Shown here: one piece after another, positions 54,569 through 64,000 of the stretch
Numbering within the stretch: position 1 is the first letter of the stretch
How the letters are laid out: every line of letters begins with the position of its first letter
Translations under genes and position numbers: made by a program
Assembly (NCBI RefSeq): GCF_014281965.1
Contig: NZ_JACFTB010000004.1
Coordinates: 62,001-126,000, forward strand
Direction of reading: 5' to 3'
From: Rhodococcus sp. BP22
GTDB taxonomy: Bacteria; Actinomycetota; Actinomycetes; Mycobacteriales; Mycobacteriaceae
DNA: 64,000 bases
The notes under the pieces: model-generated
The model's input: only the letters and a program-made list of their open reading frames with translations
Databases searched by the model: none
Told to the model about the DNA's origin: nothing

Positions 54569-55987
54569 ATGCAGTCACCTCCGCACGGTCTGCCCGGTCA
54601 CCTCGTGGATTTCGTCACCGCGTTGCGTAAACGCGGGATCTCGGTCGGGCCTTCCGAAACCATCGATGCGGGTCGAGTGCTCTCGGTGCTCGATATGTTG
54701 GACCGCGAAGCGCTTCGCGAGGGGCTTGCATGCTCGCTCCTTCGTCGGCCCACGCATCGTGACACGTTCGACGCTCTCTTCGATCTGTGGTTTCCAGCTG
54801 CGTCAGGGCAACGGGACTCGGGGAAGATCGACACTGCCCTTCCGCGCACGGCCGACGGCGAAGTCGACATCACTGCGCTACGCGAACTCATCACCGAGCT
54901 GCTCGTCGACGGCAGCCCGGAGGCGGTGAGCCTCACCGAAATGCTCGCCGCACAGATGGTCGAGGAGCTCGGGCAGTACACCTCCACGAACGGACCGTCG
55001 TTCTCTGCGTATCAAGCGCTACGCGACGTCGCACCCGATACGTTGCTGAGCAAAATTCTCGAGGGTCTTCTCGGTAACGCGGAGACCGGTTCGGACCGGT
55101 CCTCGTCGCCGTACGAGGACGAGGTCGCCAAGCGCACCGCCGCAGCGCGTATCGCCGACCTTCGCAAGATGATCGACAACGAGACCCGGCGTCGCGCAGC
55201 GGAGCAACTCGGACGCGAGCGAGTGGCAAGTTACGGCGTTCCCAAGCTGGCTGAGGAAGTCGACTTTCTTCGTGCGTCCGACACCGAAATGGTGGCACTC
55301 AGACGCAGCGTCACACCGCTTGCCAGGCTTCTGGCCAGCAGGCTCGCTGCGCGACGCAGCCGAAGCCGCGCCGGCTCGATCGACCTGCGTCGCACCCTGC
55401 GCAAATCCATGTCCACCGGCGGCGTGCCGATCGATCTCGTGCAGCGCAAGCCCCGTCGGTCCAGGCCCGAGTTGGTGGTGATGTGCGACGTGTCGGGCTC
55501 GGTTGCAGGCTTCAGTCATTTCACGTTGCTGTTGGTGCATGCTCTTCGCGAGCAGTTTTCGAAGGTCCGAATCTTCGCTTTCATCGATTCCACCGACGAG
55601 GTGACGCAGTTCTTCGATTCCAGCGCTGATCTGGGCGCTGCGATGTCGAGGATCATCCGCGAGTCCGATCTGATCACCTTCGACGGGCACTCGGACTACG
55701 GAAATGCGTTCCAGACCTTCGACGACAGATTCGCCCAATCCGTCACCTCCAGGACCTCGGTGCTGATACTCGGTGATGCCCGGACGAACTACCGTGATCC
55801 GAAGGTCGCCGCCCTGGCCCACACGGTGTCGGTTGCCAAGCACGCCTATTGGCTCAACCCGGAGCCGATCGGGCAATGGGGGTCCGGCGACTCTGCCGCC
55901 GATGTCTATCGCGAGGTCATCAACATGTACGAGTGCCGCTCGGCGCAACAGCTGGCCGACATCGTGTCGAGACTGCTGCCTGTGTGA
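54569..55987 (+). CDS. VWA domain-containing protein (CoxE-like)
   Basis: 472 residues. The N-terminal part is helical (about 1-250), and the C-terminal von Willebrand A domain has a MIDAS motif at D307, S309 and S311 (CDVSGSVAGF). This is the standard partner of MoxR ATPases, probably binding metal and target proteins. It starts one base after moxR and is co-transcribed. Confidence 0.92.
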   Translation: MQSPPHGLPGHLVDFVTALRKRGISVGPSETIDAGRVLSVLDMLDREALREGLACSLLRRPTHRDTFDALFDLWFPAASGQRDSGKIDTALPRTADGEVDITALRELITELLVDGSPEAVSLTEMLAAQMVEELGQYTSTNGPSFSAYQALRDVAPDTLLSKILEGLLGNAETGSDRSSSPYEDEVAKRTAAARIADLRKMIDNETRRRAAEQLGRERVASYGVPKLAEEVDFLRASDTEMVALRRSVTPLARLLASRLAARRSRSRAGSIDLRRTLRKSMSTGGVPIDLVQRKPRRSRPELVVMCDVSGSVAGFSHFTLLLVHALREQFSKVRIFAFIDSTDEVTQFFDSSADLGAAMSRIIRESDLITFDGHSDYGNAFQTFDDRFAQSVTSRTSVLILGDARTNYRDPKVAALAHTVSVAKHAYWLNPEPIGQWGSGDSAADVYREVINMYECRSAQQLADIVSRLLPV

Positions 55988-56062
55988 TCTTCGAGCTCAC
56001 CGGGACCTCCGGACGGTGTCTGGCCGACGACGCATTGCCGGGGCGAAGTAAGCTCGACAATC

Positions 56063-56836
56063 GTGCAGCAACCATCTCCGGCCGTGGCCACCGAATCGGC
56101 AGCGCGCCGAAAGCTGGGCGTGATGGGTGGAACCTTCGATCCGATCCACCACGGGCACCTTGTGGCGGCGAGCGAAGTTGCCAATACGTTCGATCTCGAC
56201 GAGGTCATCTTCGTTCCGACCGGTGTGCCGTGGCAGAAGGAAGGAAAGCCTGTCAGCCCGGCCGAGGACCGGTATCTGATGACAGTGATCGCTACCGCCT
56301 CCAACCCGCGGTTTTCGGTCAGCCGAGTCGATGTCGATCGCGAGAAGCTCACCTACACCGTCGACACCCTGCGGGACCTTCGCGCGCAGCATCCCACCGC
56401 GGAGCTGTACTTCATCACCGGAGCCGACGCGCTGGAGAGTATCCTCACCTGGCAGAACTGGGAGGAACTCTTCGAATTGGCGAAATTTGTCGGCGTATCG
56501 CGACCGGGGTTCGAATTGGGTGTCGAGCACCTGGCGGATCACCTGCAAGACTTGTCTCCGGACGCGCTTACGCTCATCGAGATCCCTGCACTCGCAATCT
56601 CCTCTACCGAATGCAGGCTCCGGGCGAGCGAGAATCGCCCGGTCTGGTACCTCGTACCCGACGGCGTGGTGCAGTACATCTCGAAGAGAAATCTATACCG
56701 ACCCAGGGGCGCACAGCGTCTCGACGGCTCCGTCACCATGTCGGAGCCTGCGCCACAAAAACAGCAACCGGCCGAGTCCGTCACCAGCGCAGTGACCGAG
56801 GACTCGAGCCTGAACAGTGGGAGAGAAGTCAAGTGA
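56063..56836 (+). CDS. nadD: Nicotinate-nucleotide adenylyltransferase
   Basis: 257-residue NaMN adenylyltransferase, making deamido-NAD. The nucleotidyltransferase motif is [11 protein letters not shown] (H29, H32) and the C-terminal motif ISSTECRLR. The family core ends near residue 210; the last about 45 residues form a Gln/Ser/Glu-rich, probably disordered tail. GTG 56063 is the start by homology. Its stop overlaps rsfS by four bases. Confidence 0.95.
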   Translation: MQQPSPAVATESAARRKLGVMGGTFDPIHHGHLVAASEVANTFDLDEVIFVPTGVPWQKEGKPVSPAEDRYLMTVIATASNPRFSVSRVDVDREKLTYTVDTLRDLRAQHPTAELYFITGADALESILTWQNWEELFELAKFVGVSRPGFELGVEHLADHLQDLSPDALTLIEIPALAISSTECRLRASENRPVWYLVPDGVVQYISKRNLYRPRGAQRLDGSVTMSEPAPQKQQPAESVTSAVTEDSSLNSGREVK

Positions 56837-57222
56837 CTGCAACAAACGAGGCCGTCGCAATGGCGCGAATTGCGGCACTCGCAGCCGACGACAAGCTCGC
56901 AACGAACGTGGTTGTGTTGGACGTATCGGATCAATTGTTCATCACCGATTGCTTCGTGATCGCCTCGGCATCGAACGAGCGACAGGTCAACGCGATCGTG
57001 GAGAGCATCGAAGACACCCTGCGTGAATCCGGTTTCAAGCCGGTGCGCAAGGAAGGCACGCGCGAGGGTCGATGGGCACTGCTCGACTACGTGGACGTCG
57101 TCGTCCATGTCCAGCACGAGGACGAGCGCAACTTCTACGCCCTCGAGCGCCTGTGGAAGGACTGCCCGACCGTGGAGGTTCCGGGGCTCGGCGAGCGCGC
57201 GGAACCGGAAACGGAGCAGTGA
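56833..57222 (+). CDS. rsfS: Ribosome silencing factor RsfS
   Basis: 129-residue RsfS (Iojap/DUF143), which binds uL14 and blocks subunit joining under starvation. Signatures are [20 protein letters not shown] and [18 protein letters not shown] 56833 overlaps the nadD stop and its own stop overlaps the next gene (GTGA), so nadD-rsfS-gpgP are translationally coupled. Confidence 0.96.
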   Translation: MTATNEAVAMARIAALAADDKLATNVVVLDVSDQLFITDCFVIASASNERQVNAIVESIEDTLRESGFKPVRKEGTREGRWALLDYVDVVVHVQHEDERNFYALERLWKDCPTVEVPGLGERAEPETEQ

Positions 57223-57884
57223 GCGCTGCCGTCAAGCGGCATTTGATCCTGCTGCGCCACGGTCAGACCGAATACAACGCGACGAGCCGGATGCAGGGCC
57301 AGCTCGATACCGATCTGTCCGAGCTGGGGCGTACACAGGCCAAAACTGCGGCGGCGGAACTGTCGACGCGTTCGCCGCTGCGCGTAGTTTCCTCGGACCT
57401 TGCTCGCGCGTTCGACACTGCCGTCGCACTCGGGGACGTATCGGGCCTGCCGGTCTCGACCGACGCGCGGTTGCGTGAGACGCACCTGGGTAGGTGGCAG
57501 GGGCTCACGCATCTCGATGTCGATGCGGAAGCACCTGGAGCGCGTTCGAAGTGGCGCGCTGACGCCTCGATCGCACCGCCTGGGGGTGAAAGCCGTATCG
57601 ACGTGGCCCGCCGCAGTGTGCCCGTCGTAGAAGAACTTGTGGCGCAGCTACCCCAGTGGGGGGCCGGCGGGTCCGATCGACCGGTCGTGCTCGTTGCGCA
57701 CGGCGGACTGATCGCCGCTCTCACCGCGTCGCTGCTCGACCTTCCGGTCGATCGCTGGCCGGTTCTCGGTGGTCTCTCCAACACGAGTTGGGTACAGCTG
57801 AGCAGTCACGGTGCGGGCGAAGCCCTCGGTTGGCGCTTGGATGTCTGGAACGCATCGGCGCGAGTGGCCAGTGACATCCTCTGA
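57219..57884 (+). CDS. gpgP: Histidine phosphatase, glucosyl-3-phosphoglycerate phosphatase-like
   Basis: 221-residue histidine phosphatase. The catalytic RHG motif is [10 protein letters not shown] (R13, H14), and the second histidine is in LVAHGGLI. In M. tuberculosis the gene at this position (Rv2419c, GpgP) dephosphorylates glucosyl-3-phosphoglycerate for methylglucose lipopolysaccharide synthesis. Neighbour octT belongs to the same pathway. Start GTG 57219 overlaps rsfS. Confidence 0.9.
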   Translation: MSAAVKRHLILLRHGQTEYNATSRMQGQLDTDLSELGRTQAKTAAAELSTRSPLRVVSSDLARAFDTAVALGDVSGLPVSTDARLRETHLGRWQGLTHLDVDAEAPGARSKWRADASIAPPGGESRIDVARRSVPVVEELVAQLPQWGAGGSDRPVVLVAHGGLIAALTASLLDLPVDRWPVLGGLSNTSWVQLSSHGAGEALGWRLDVWNASARVASDIL

Positions 57885-58632
57885 CGACTACGCCCCGCCC
57901 GTGGCCGATAAGAATGCTCCGCCGGTACTGCTGGTGCTCGCCGATTCGCTCAGCTATTTCGGCCCCAAAGGTGGTCTGCCGGTAGATGATCCGAGGATTT
58001 GGCCGAACCTTGTCGCGGCCGAGCTCGGATGGCGGGTCGAGTTGGTTGCTCGAATCGGCTGGACCAGTCGTGACGTGTGGTGGGCTCTGACACAGGATCC
58101 GCGGGTGTGGGCCGCCATCCCGAAAGCAGGTGCAGTCGTTTTCGGCGTCGGCGGAATGGACTCTCTGCCGTCACCGTTGCCGACCGCTCTACGTGAGCAG
58201 ATTCGTTACGTCCGCCCGCCTGCGTTGCGGAGAGTCGTTCGAGCGGGATATCAGTGGGTACAACCGAGATTCGCGCATCTGCGTTGGCCGGTCGCGCTTC
58301 CACCGAAGCTGAGTGTCGATTATCTCGAGCAGGCGCGGGCTGCTCTGGCATACGTTCGGCCGGAGCTTCCGGTCATCGGCACACTGCCTTCCGTGCATCG
58401 CAGTGACGCATACGGCAAGGTGCATGCGGGTCGACCGGCCGCCGAGCGCGCACTACGCACGTGGAGTGAGAGCACAGGCGTCCCCTTGGTCGACCTTGCA
58501 GAAGCAGTCCGCGAGAACATCTACTCCGACAACGCCAACCCGGACGGGATCCACTGGGGCTGGGACGCGCACGTCGCCGTGGCCGAAGCGATGCTGGTCG
58601 AACTTCGCAAAACCCAGGTAACCGCGCCGTGA
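57871..58632 (+). CDS. octT: Diglucosylglycerate octanoyltransferase-like SGNH protein
   Basis: 253-residue GDSL/SGNH-fold protein. The nucleophile block is [10 protein letters not shown] (S26), and the C-terminal Asp/His pair is in [10 protein letters not shown]. OctT (Rv2418c) acylates diglucosylglycerate in methylglucose lipopolysaccharide synthesis, and this gene has the same neighbours. GTG 57871 overlaps gpgP by 14 bases; GTG 57901 is an alternative. It overlaps degV by four bases. Confidence 0.88.
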   Translation: MTSSDDYAPPVADKNAPPVLLVLADSLSYFGPKGGLPVDDPRIWPNLVAAELGWRVELVARIGWTSRDVWWALTQDPRVWAAIPKAGAVVFGVGGMDSLPSPLPTALREQIRYVRPPALRRVVRAGYQWVQPRFAHLRWPVALPPKLSVDYLEQARAALAYVRPELPVIGTLPSVHRSDAYGKVHAGRPAAERALRTWSESTGVPLVDLAEAVRENIYSDNANPDGIHWGWDAHVAVAEAMLVELRKTQVTAP

Positions 58633-59462
58633 CCATCGCAGTCGTGACCGATTCTTCGGCGTGCCTCGAACCGGGTGTCGCGCGCAGTGCAGGCATCACG
58701 ATCGCGCCACTGCACGTATTCGTCGGCGGCGTCGATCTCCGCGAAGGTATCGACGACATCCCCGCGGACTTCGCCGCCGATGGACCGGTGACCACCGCGG
58801 GCAGCTCGCCGGGCGAGCTGGTCGAGCTCTACGCCGCGGCACTCGAGCGAAGTGGCGGTGCAGGAGTGATAGCCGTCCATATCTCACGCGGACTCTCGAG
58901 CACCTGGGATGGGGCGCGGCAAGCCGCCGCCCAGCTCGGTGATCGCGTCCGCGTCGTGGATTCGGCTGCTGTGGCCATGGGACTTGGTTATGCCGCACTT
59001 TCGGCAGCGCGTGTTGCTGCCGAAGGCGGCACTCTCGATTCGGTCTTTGCCGAAGCAGCGGCGGTGTCGGCCCGGACGCGATGCTTCATCGTGGTCGATC
59101 GACTCGATCATCTACGCCGCGGCGGGCGGATCGGTGCGGCGGCAGCGTTGTTGGGGACGGCGCTTGCCATGAAGCCTGTGCTCCACCTCGCCGACGGAAA
59201 GCTCGTGCTGAAAGAGAAAACTCGGACCTCGACGAAGGCACTCGGCAAGCTCGTCGAGGCGGTTGCCGCGGTATCGGGCGAATCGGGGGTTGCGCTCACC
59301 GTTCATCACATGCAGTGCGAAGCCCGCGCAGCGACTGTCGCTTCGATGCTCGCCGACCGCATCCCGCATATCGTCACGCTCGAAACGCTGCCGTTCGGTG
59401 CTGTAGTCGGGGCCCATGTGGGTCCAGGCGCAGTGGGCGTTGCGGTATGTCCCCAGGCGTGA
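58629..59462 (+). CDS. DegV family fatty acid-binding protein
   Basis: 277-residue DegV protein, a family whose members bind fatty acids and, in Firmicutes, serve fatty acid kinase as FakB. The N-terminus [14 protein letters not shown] and the conserved [10 protein letters not shown] loop contribute to ligand binding. A fatty acid kinase subunit is not in the window. It is coupled to octT by overlap, which may hint at acyl handling. Confidence 0.92.
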   Translation: MTIAVVTDSSACLEPGVARSAGITIAPLHVFVGGVDLREGIDDIPADFAADGPVTTAGSSPGELVELYAAALERSGGAGVIAVHISRGLSSTWDGARQAAAQLGDRVRVVDSAAVAMGLGYAALSAARVAAEGGTLDSVFAEAAAVSARTRCFIVVDRLDHLRRGGRIGAAAALLGTALAMKPVLHLADGKLVLKEKTRTSTKALGKLVEAVAAVSGESGVALTVHHMQCEARAATVASMLADRIPHIVTLETLPFGAVVGAHVGPGAVGVAVCPQA

Positions 59463-59594
59463 CCACCGTCCTCTCGCACGAGAGTTTCGGTTGTGCGAGG
59501 GGTGTTGTCCACAGGCGAGGCCTTGTTCCACAGGGCAATCGGTGACCACGCAATTCTGTGCCGACGTGATGTCGCCATCGTTAGTGTCCGTCGC

Positions 59595-60470
59595 ATGGCG
59601 AGACCCGAAGAGCGACTGCGATCACTGACTGGTTCGGGTAGTGATCCCGAGTCCGTTGAAAGTATCGATGATACTTCGGCACAAGATAATTGGCTCGATG
59701 TAGAAGAAGGCCGCACGACGGCACTCTCGCCGTATCTTCCGGAGCGTTGGCGAGGTGCTCGACTCGATCCGGGACGAAAAGGCATGTTCGCCTTGTTCGT
59801 CGTCGGGCTTCTCGTCGTCCTCGTGGCCGGTTACGGATTTCTCCGTAATTCGGCGGAAGTCGTTCCGGTACCGCCGCTTCCGGTGGTGACACCCGAGTCG
59901 GTGGCTGCTGCGACACCGCCGAAGTCCGGTCTTCCCACCGAAGGATCGGAGCCGGTTCCTGCAGTAGACGTCGTAGTCAGTGTGGTCGGCCTCGTGTCGT
60001 CTTCGGGTCTGATTCATCTGCCATCCGGCTCACGGGTGGCGGACGCGTTGGCCGCGGCGGGAGGTCCGCTCGACGGTGCGGACGTCTTGGCACTGAACCT
60101 GGCAGCGAAGGTCACCGACGGTGATCAAATCGTAGTCGGGGCCATCCCGCCGGATCCGCGGCCTCTGGTGAGCGGAACGGTATCAGCGGCTTCGGGAACC
60201 GCAGGCGGCCAAGCGAGTTCGAGTACGGCGGAGCAGTCGGGATCGACCGGAGCACCGGTGTCCGGCAGCTCCAGCGCCAGCGCGGTGAATCTGAACACTG
60301 CGACGGTGGCCGAGCTGGATGCCCTCTCGGGAGTAGGCCCGGTAACCGCTGCGAACATCGTCTCGTGGCGTGAGGTGAACGGTTCGTTCACCGATGTCGC
60401 TCAACTAGGTGAGGTCGACGGTATCGGCCCCGTTCGTCTCGAGAAGCTCCGGAGCCAGGTGTTCGTGTGA
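59595..60470 (+). CDS. comEA: ComEA-like helix-hairpin-helix DNA-binding membrane protein
   Basis: 291 residues. After a cytosolic N-terminus there is one transmembrane helix (about 64-83), an extracellular SLBB domain (VSVVGLVSSSGLIHLPSGSR region), a Gly/Ser/Ala linker, and a C-terminal double HhH motif (VNLNTATVAELDALSGVGP ... GIGPVRLEKL). It would bind DNA outside the membrane for uptake. ATG 59595 is chosen because the upstream frame lacks similarity. It overlaps comEC. Confidence 0.92.
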   Translation: MARPEERLRSLTGSGSDPESVESIDDTSAQDNWLDVEEGRTTALSPYLPERWRGARLDPGRKGMFALFVVGLLVVLVAGYGFLRNSAEVVPVPPLPVVTPESVAAATPPKSGLPTEGSEPVPAVDVVVSVVGLVSSSGLIHLPSGSRVADALAAAGGPLDGADVLALNLAAKVTDGDQIVVGAIPPDPRPLVSGTVSAASGTAGGQASSSTAEQSGSTGAPVSGSSSASAVNLNTATVAELDALSGVGPVTAANIVSWREVNGSFTDVAQLGEVDGIGPVRLEKLRSQVFV

Positions 60471-62032
60471 CCGAACCGGAAATCCGTCCCTACGATTTTC
60501 GGCTGGTCCCGTCGACTCTGCTGTGTTGGGCTGCGATGGTGTTCGGCGTGTTGGCCGGATCCGCAGCGGTGACAATTCTCGCCGTCGCGCTCGGCGTTGC
60601 CGCTGCTGTGATCGGTGTTGCCGGCGCTGCAGTGGCTTCGGAACAGTCCGCCTCGGTTCGGCGCGTGGTGCCAGGCGTGGTGGCGATGCTCGTTCTGGGA
60701 GCGTGCTTCGCCGCAGCGGCCGCAATACACGTCGGAGTATTCGAGACAAGCCCTGTCGGCCGAGCTGCAGAACGGCAGGCCTGGGTCAGCGCAGCGATGA
60801 CCGTGCGTGAAGATCCGCGATCGTCACGCTCCGCTGGGCCCGAGACTGTGACGGTCCGAGCCGAGCTGACGCAAATGGATATTGCCGGCACACCACACCG
60901 CGTCGGTGGACGTGTACTGGTCATCGCACCTGCCGACGGTTGGGACGACCTGGTACCAGGTCAGGAGGTGACGCTCCGCGGGCAGCTGTCCGTACCGGAC
61001 CGTGCGGACCTCACCGTGGCCGTGGTGCGAGTCGACGGACCGCCGACTTCGGTCTCGAAACCCGGACTTCTCGCCGCGGCCGCTCGGCATGTCCGATCGA
61101 ATCTCGCCCTCGTCGCTTCGACGTCGTTGCCGCCGGACCGGGGCGGTCTCTTGCCAGGACTGGTGGTCGGCGACGTGTCCGCGTTACCGGAAGAGATAGC
61201 GAACAATTTCCGGGCTGCTGGTCTGACTCATCTGACGGCGGTCTCCGGTGCGAACTTCTCGATTCTGCTCGGTGCCGTCCTGCTGCTCGCCCGAGGAATC
61301 GGAACTGGCCCGCGCACAACGGCATCGGTGTGCGCTCTGGTTTTGCTGATCTTCGTGGTTATCGCGCGTCCGTCTCCGAGTGTGCTGCGGGCGGCAGTGA
61401 TGGGAAGCATCGGACTGCTGGCACTTGTCACCGGACGCAGGCGCCAAGCGGTTCCAGCTCTGTGTACCGCAGTACTCGGACTGATCGCCTGGTGGCCGGA
61501 ACTTGCCGTGGACTTCGGATTCGCGCTGTCGGTGTCGGCGACGGCAGGTTTGGTCGTCTTGGCGCCGGTGTGGGTGGATTGGCTGCGCAGACATGGATGG
61601 GGGAGAGCGAGCGCCGAGATCGTGGCAGTGGCGGCCGCCGCTCACGCGGTGACTGCGCCAGTGGTGGCAGGGATGTCGGGCACCTTCTCAGCGGTCGGTG
61701 TGGTGGCGAACGTAGCCGTGGCTCCACTCGTGGCGCCCATCACGGTGATCGGTGCGATCGTTGCCGTCGTAGCGAGCTTCGCCACCGGTGCCGCATCGCT
61801 GATCGTCCTGGTGGCATCCGCCCCACTGTGGTGGTTGATCTCCGTCGCACAGTGGGCCGCGTCGGTACCCGGGGCCGGGTTCGAGATCACCAGTGGTGTT
61901 CCCGGCGCCGCAGCGGTGGTCGGTGCGCTCACCGTCCTGATACTCGCACTGCGCTTTCAGCTGGCCCGCTGGATCCTCGGCGGTCTCTGCGTAGTCCTCG
62001 TGTTGTTCTGGCTCACGGGACTTCGGTCGTGA
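60467..62032 (+). CDS. comEC: ComEC/Rec2 family competence membrane protein
   Basis: 521-residue polytopic protein. The N-terminal OB-fold-like soluble part (about 90-190) is followed by the Competence domain with LTHLTAVSGANFS and about ten helices. The C-terminal metallo-beta-lactamase domain of full ComEC is absent, as in other mycolata. It would form the channel for DNA uptake. Whether these bacteria are naturally competent is unknown. GTG 60467 overlaps comEA by four bases. Confidence 0.92.
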   Translation: MTEPEIRPYDFRLVPSTLLCWAAMVFGVLAGSAAVTILAVALGVAAAVIGVAGAAVASEQSASVRRVVPGVVAMLVLGACFAAAAAIHVGVFETSPVGRAAERQAWVSAAMTVREDPRSSRSAGPETVTVRAELTQMDIAGTPHRVGGRVLVIAPADGWDDLVPGQEVTLRGQLSVPDRADLTVAVVRVDGPPTSVSKPGLLAAAARHVRSNLALVASTSLPPDRGGLLPGLVVGDVSALPEEIANNFRAAGLTHLTAVSGANFSILLGAVLLLARGIGTGPRTTASVCALVLLIFVVIARPSPSVLRAAVMGSIGLLALVTGRRRQAVPALCTAVLGLIAWWPELAVDFGFALSVSATAGLVVLAPVWVDWLRRHGWGRASAEIVAVAAAAHAVTAPVVAGMSGTFSAVGVVANVAVAPLVAPITVIGAIVAVVASFATGAASLIVLVASAPLWWLISVAQWAASVPGAGFEITSGVPGAAAVVGALTVLILALRFQLARWILGGLCVVLVLFWLTGLRS

Positions 62033-62083
62033 GAGCTGCATGGAGTTCGGAAAAGGTCGGACCGGCATGGCACGATCGCACAT

Positions 62084-63058
62084 GTGAATGCGAATACCCC
62101 ACCTGCGGCCCTTCATCTCGTCCTCGGCGACGAGGAGTTGCTGATGGACCGCGCAGTGGCGTCGATCGTCGGGCAGATCAGATCGACTCAACAACCCGGT
62201 GAAGATCTTCCCGTGACGAAGCTTCGTGCCGGTGACGCCAGCGCCCCGGAATTGGCCGAGCTGCTGAGCCCGTCACTTTTCGCCGAGGATCGGGTAGTGG
62301 TGCTCGAGGCCGCCGCCGAAGCAGGCAAGGACGCAATGGCCATCGTGGTCGACGCGGCTGCAGATCCGCCGGCCGGCGCGGTGCTGATCGTCATGCACTC
62401 CGGCGGTGGCCGGGCAAAGGCTCTGGTCGGATCGCTGCAGAAGAGTGGCGCCGTGACCCACGAGTGCGTGAAGCTGACCAAGGCATCCGAGCGAGTGGAC
62501 TTCGTCAAACGCGAGTTCACCGCCGCACAGGTCCGGGTCAGTGGTGACGTAGTCGATGCGATCGTCGAGTCGGTCGGTTCCGAGCTCCGCGAACTAGCCG
62601 CGGCATGTTCGCAGTTGATTGCCGACACCGGTGGCAAGGTCGATGTCGCCGCTGTACGTCGGTATTACTCCGGGAAAGCAGAAGTGTCCGGCTTCGACGT
62701 CGCAGACAAGGCAGTAGCGGGGGACCGTCCCGGCGCGTTGGAGGCCTTGCGATGGGCCCAACACCGGGGGGTGCCGCACGTGCTTCTCGCCGATGCGTTG
62801 GCAGATGCTGTTCGCACCATTGCGCTGGTGGGATCGGCAGGACGCGGAGATCCGTTCCGGATGGCGGGAGAGCTGGGCATGCCGCCCTGGAAGATCAAGA
62901 AGGCACAGGGGCAGGCCCGCACGTGGAACGGTCGCTCGATCGCAGAAGCGTTGCAGATCGTGGCGCAATTGAATGCAGATGTGAAGGGGCAAGCCGCCGA
63001 CTTCGATTACGCCGTCGAGCGTGCAGTGTCAGTGGTTGCAGAATTGAGTAGCCGGTAG
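62084..63058 (+). CDS. holA: DNA polymerase III subunit delta
   Basis: 324-residue clamp-loader subunit. The N-terminal [16 protein letters not shown] and the C-terminal [18 protein letters not shown] are family signatures; it opens the sliding clamp. It starts at GTG 62084 and is followed by a bidirectional terminator shared with rpsT. Confidence 0.94.
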   Translation: MNANTPPAALHLVLGDEELLMDRAVASIVGQIRSTQQPGEDLPVTKLRAGDASAPELAELLSPSLFAEDRVVVLEAAAEAGKDAMAIVVDAAADPPAGAVLIVMHSGGGRAKALVGSLQKSGAVTHECVKLTKASERVDFVKREFTAAQVRVSGDVVDAIVESVGSELRELAAACSQLIADTGGKVDVAAVRRYYSGKAEVSGFDVADKAVAGDRPGALEALRWAQHRGVPHVLLADALADAVRTIALVGSAGRGDPFRMAGELGMPPWKIKKAQGQARTWNGRSIAEALQIVAQLNADVKGQAADFDYAVERAVSVVAELSSR

Positions 63059-63065
63059 GTCACGA

Positions 63066-63100
63066 AAAAGACCCGCTCGGCGATCCGAGCGGGTTCTTTC
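63066..63100. terminator. Bidirectional terminator between holA and rpsT
   Basis: Ten-base-pair stem ACCCGCTCGG / CCGAGCGGGT with loop CGAT, A-run on the left and CTTTC on the right, between convergent genes. Confidence 0.88.
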
Positions 63101-63112
63101 GTTACGTGAAGA

Positions 63113-63373
63113 TCAGAGCTTGTTGACCGCGAGAGCCAGTGCCGACTTCTTGTTGGCTGCCTGGTTCTTGTGGATGACGCCCTTGCTTGCTGCCTTGTCG
63201 AGCTGGCGAGCTGCCGTCAGGAGCAATGCCGAGGCCTTGTCCTTGTCGCCGGTCGAAGTGGCATCACGGAAGGAACGGATGACCGTCCGCAGCGAAGACT
63301 TCACCGACTGGTTGCGCAGTCGCTGACGCTCGTTGGTGAGAATCCGCTTCTTCTGGGACTTGATGTTTGCCAC
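63113..63373 (-). CDS. rpsT: 30S ribosomal protein bS20
   Basis: 86-residue bS20, binding 16S rRNA. The N-terminus [14 protein letters not shown] and C-terminal [16 protein letters not shown] are diagnostic. GTG 63373 has AAGGA seven bases upstream. It is convergent with holA as in M. tuberculosis. Confidence 0.97.
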   Translation of the reverse strand: MANIKSQKKRILTNERQRLRNQSVKSSLRTVIRSFRDATSTGDKDKASALLLTAARQLDKAASKGVIHKNQAANKKSALALAVNKL

Positions 63374-63687
63374 GCGTAAATCCTTCTGTCTTCGTCGGTA
63401 TTCCGGTCAGGGCGATCCATGCTGAAATGCCCGAAGTATGCTGCCGAGCTGTTGAGCCCAGCGCCGAAGGTCGAGAATACCAGCACTGGCAGTCATAACC
63501 GAAATCGGCGACGCTCGCGGCATGGATGCCGACGGTGGAGGCTTGAAAGTCACCCTCTGGAGTGCTGATCGGAAGTCGCCGTCAGCGCCGGATTCACCAC
63601 CCGAAGGTGTGGTGAAGGTCACATGACTGGCGTACTCTACTGCTCGACAGAATTTGGTCGGGAATACCTTCTCAGCAAGGTGGGAAC
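63374..63687. other. Divergent intergenic region rpsT / aquaporin
   Basis: 314 bases without a gene. It must hold the rpsT promoter (minus) and the aquaporin promoter (plus). The only motif I can point to is the CRP/GlxR-like site at 63608-63623. Confidence 0.6.
63608..63623. promoter_or_regulatory. CRP/GlxR-like site upstream of the aquaporin gene
   Basis: TGTGG-TGAAGG-TCACA matches nine of ten defined bases of TGTGA-N6-TCACA, centred about 72 bases upstream of the ATG. Confidence 0.4.
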
Positions 63688-64000
63688 ATGTCGACAGCAC
63701 AGGAATATGCGGAACCGGAAGTAATCTCCGACACGAAAAAGTATGTCGCGGAGGCGATGGGCACCTTCGTGCTCGTGTTCACCGCCGTCGGTACGGCAGT
63801 GTTCGCGGGGGACAAGGTCGGAAACCTCGGCGTTGCACTCGCTTTCGGTCTCACTCTGCTGTTCCTCGTTTATGCGATAGGCCCGATCTCCGGTTGCCAC
63901 GTCAATCCCGCTGTCACCATGGGGCAGTTGTTGCTGGGGCGGTTGTCCATCGCCAAAGCGGGCCTCTACGTTCTCTCTCAAGTAATAGGTGGACTCATCG
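63688..64000 (+). CDS. MIP family aquaporin/glycerol facilitator, C-terminus beyond window
   Basis: First 104 residues of a major intrinsic protein. Two full transmembrane helices and the first NPA loop are visible (SGCHVNPAVT, N73-P74-A75). The cysteine before the NPA is shared with AqpZ-type water channels. AAGGTGGGA precedes the ATG at 63688. The second NPA and the selectivity filter lie outside the window, so water versus glycerol specificity cannot be decided. Confidence 0.9.
   Translation, partial: MSTAQEYAEPEVISDTKKYVAEAMGTFVLVFTAVGTAVFAGDKVGNLGVALAFGLTLLFLVYAIGPISGCHVNPAVTMGQLLLGRLSIAKAGLYVLSQVIGGLI

Noticed and set aside
1..64000. CRISPR arrays, insertion sequences, prophage or integrase genes
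   Set aside because: No regularly spaced identical repeats, transposase, integrase or attachment-site duplication was seen; the accessory segment has no mobility signature.

Overview
The window is chromosomal DNA from a high-GC actinobacterium of the mycolic-acid group, most likely Rhodococcus or Rhodococcoides (Nocardiaceae). The evidence is gene order: pepN, the mycothiol-dependent nitroreductase gene, rpiB, nei, tig, clpP1-clpP2-clpX, then valS-folC-ndk-rne-rplU-rpmA-obg-proB, then proA, moxR/VWA, nadD-rsfS-gpgP-octT-degV-comEA-comEC-holA and rpsT follow the order of the Rv2467-Rv2412 region of Mycobacterium tuberculosis. Mycothiol-linked families (CPWC nitroreductase-like protein, MDMPI-fold protein) and the methylglucose lipopolysaccharide genes gpgP/octT fit this group. 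No organism name can be proved from the window alone.

Layout. 1-9600: housekeeping block with peptidase N (cut by the window edge), pentose-phosphate and DNA-repair enzymes, divergent tRNA-Gly(TCC) and tRNA-Pro(TGG), trigger factor and the Clp protease. 9600-16300: fdhD, malQ, a partner-switching pair (RsbW-like/SigF-like) and an S9 peptidase. 16300-28880: valS to proB, a dense translation/RNA-processing/GTPase/proline block. 28881-52374: accessory segment between proB and proA. 52375-63373: proA to holA and rpsT. 63688-64000: start of an aquaporin gene.

The accessory segment holds the most interesting biology. It begins with a sirtuin and an ectoine-synthesis operon on the minus strand, in which ectA and ectB form one uninterrupted reading frame with no stop codon between them, followed by ectC. 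A perfect CRP/GlxR-type palindrome lies upstream. Next come a RecQ-like helicase, paired CrcB fluoride channels, a rbsK-lysR pair, an ArsR-CDF metal-efflux pair with an operator lying across the regulator start codon, and a truncated histidine kinase remnant. From 39437 to 52279 there is a nine-gene plus-strand cluster: class III aminotransferase, FAD/4Fe-4S dehydrogenase, semialdehyde dehydrogenase, GntR regulator, M24 ectoine-hydrolase-like protein, class I aminotransferase, M20 deacylase, MFS transporter and 2-hydroxyacid dehydrogenase. Its three likely promoters each carry the same short palindrome, TTGTTNACAA, of the kind bound by FadR-type GntR proteins.

My reading is that this cluster is a catabolic regulon for ectoine or hydroxyectoine (or a closely related N-acetylated diamino acid) placed 7-20 kb from the biosynthetic operon: the MFS protein imports the solute, the M24 enzyme opens the ring, the M20 enzyme deacetylates, aminotransferases and the dehydrogenase feed aspartate or succinate metabolism, and the GntR protein represses all three transcripts. 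Gene family calls are well supported; the substrate is inference.
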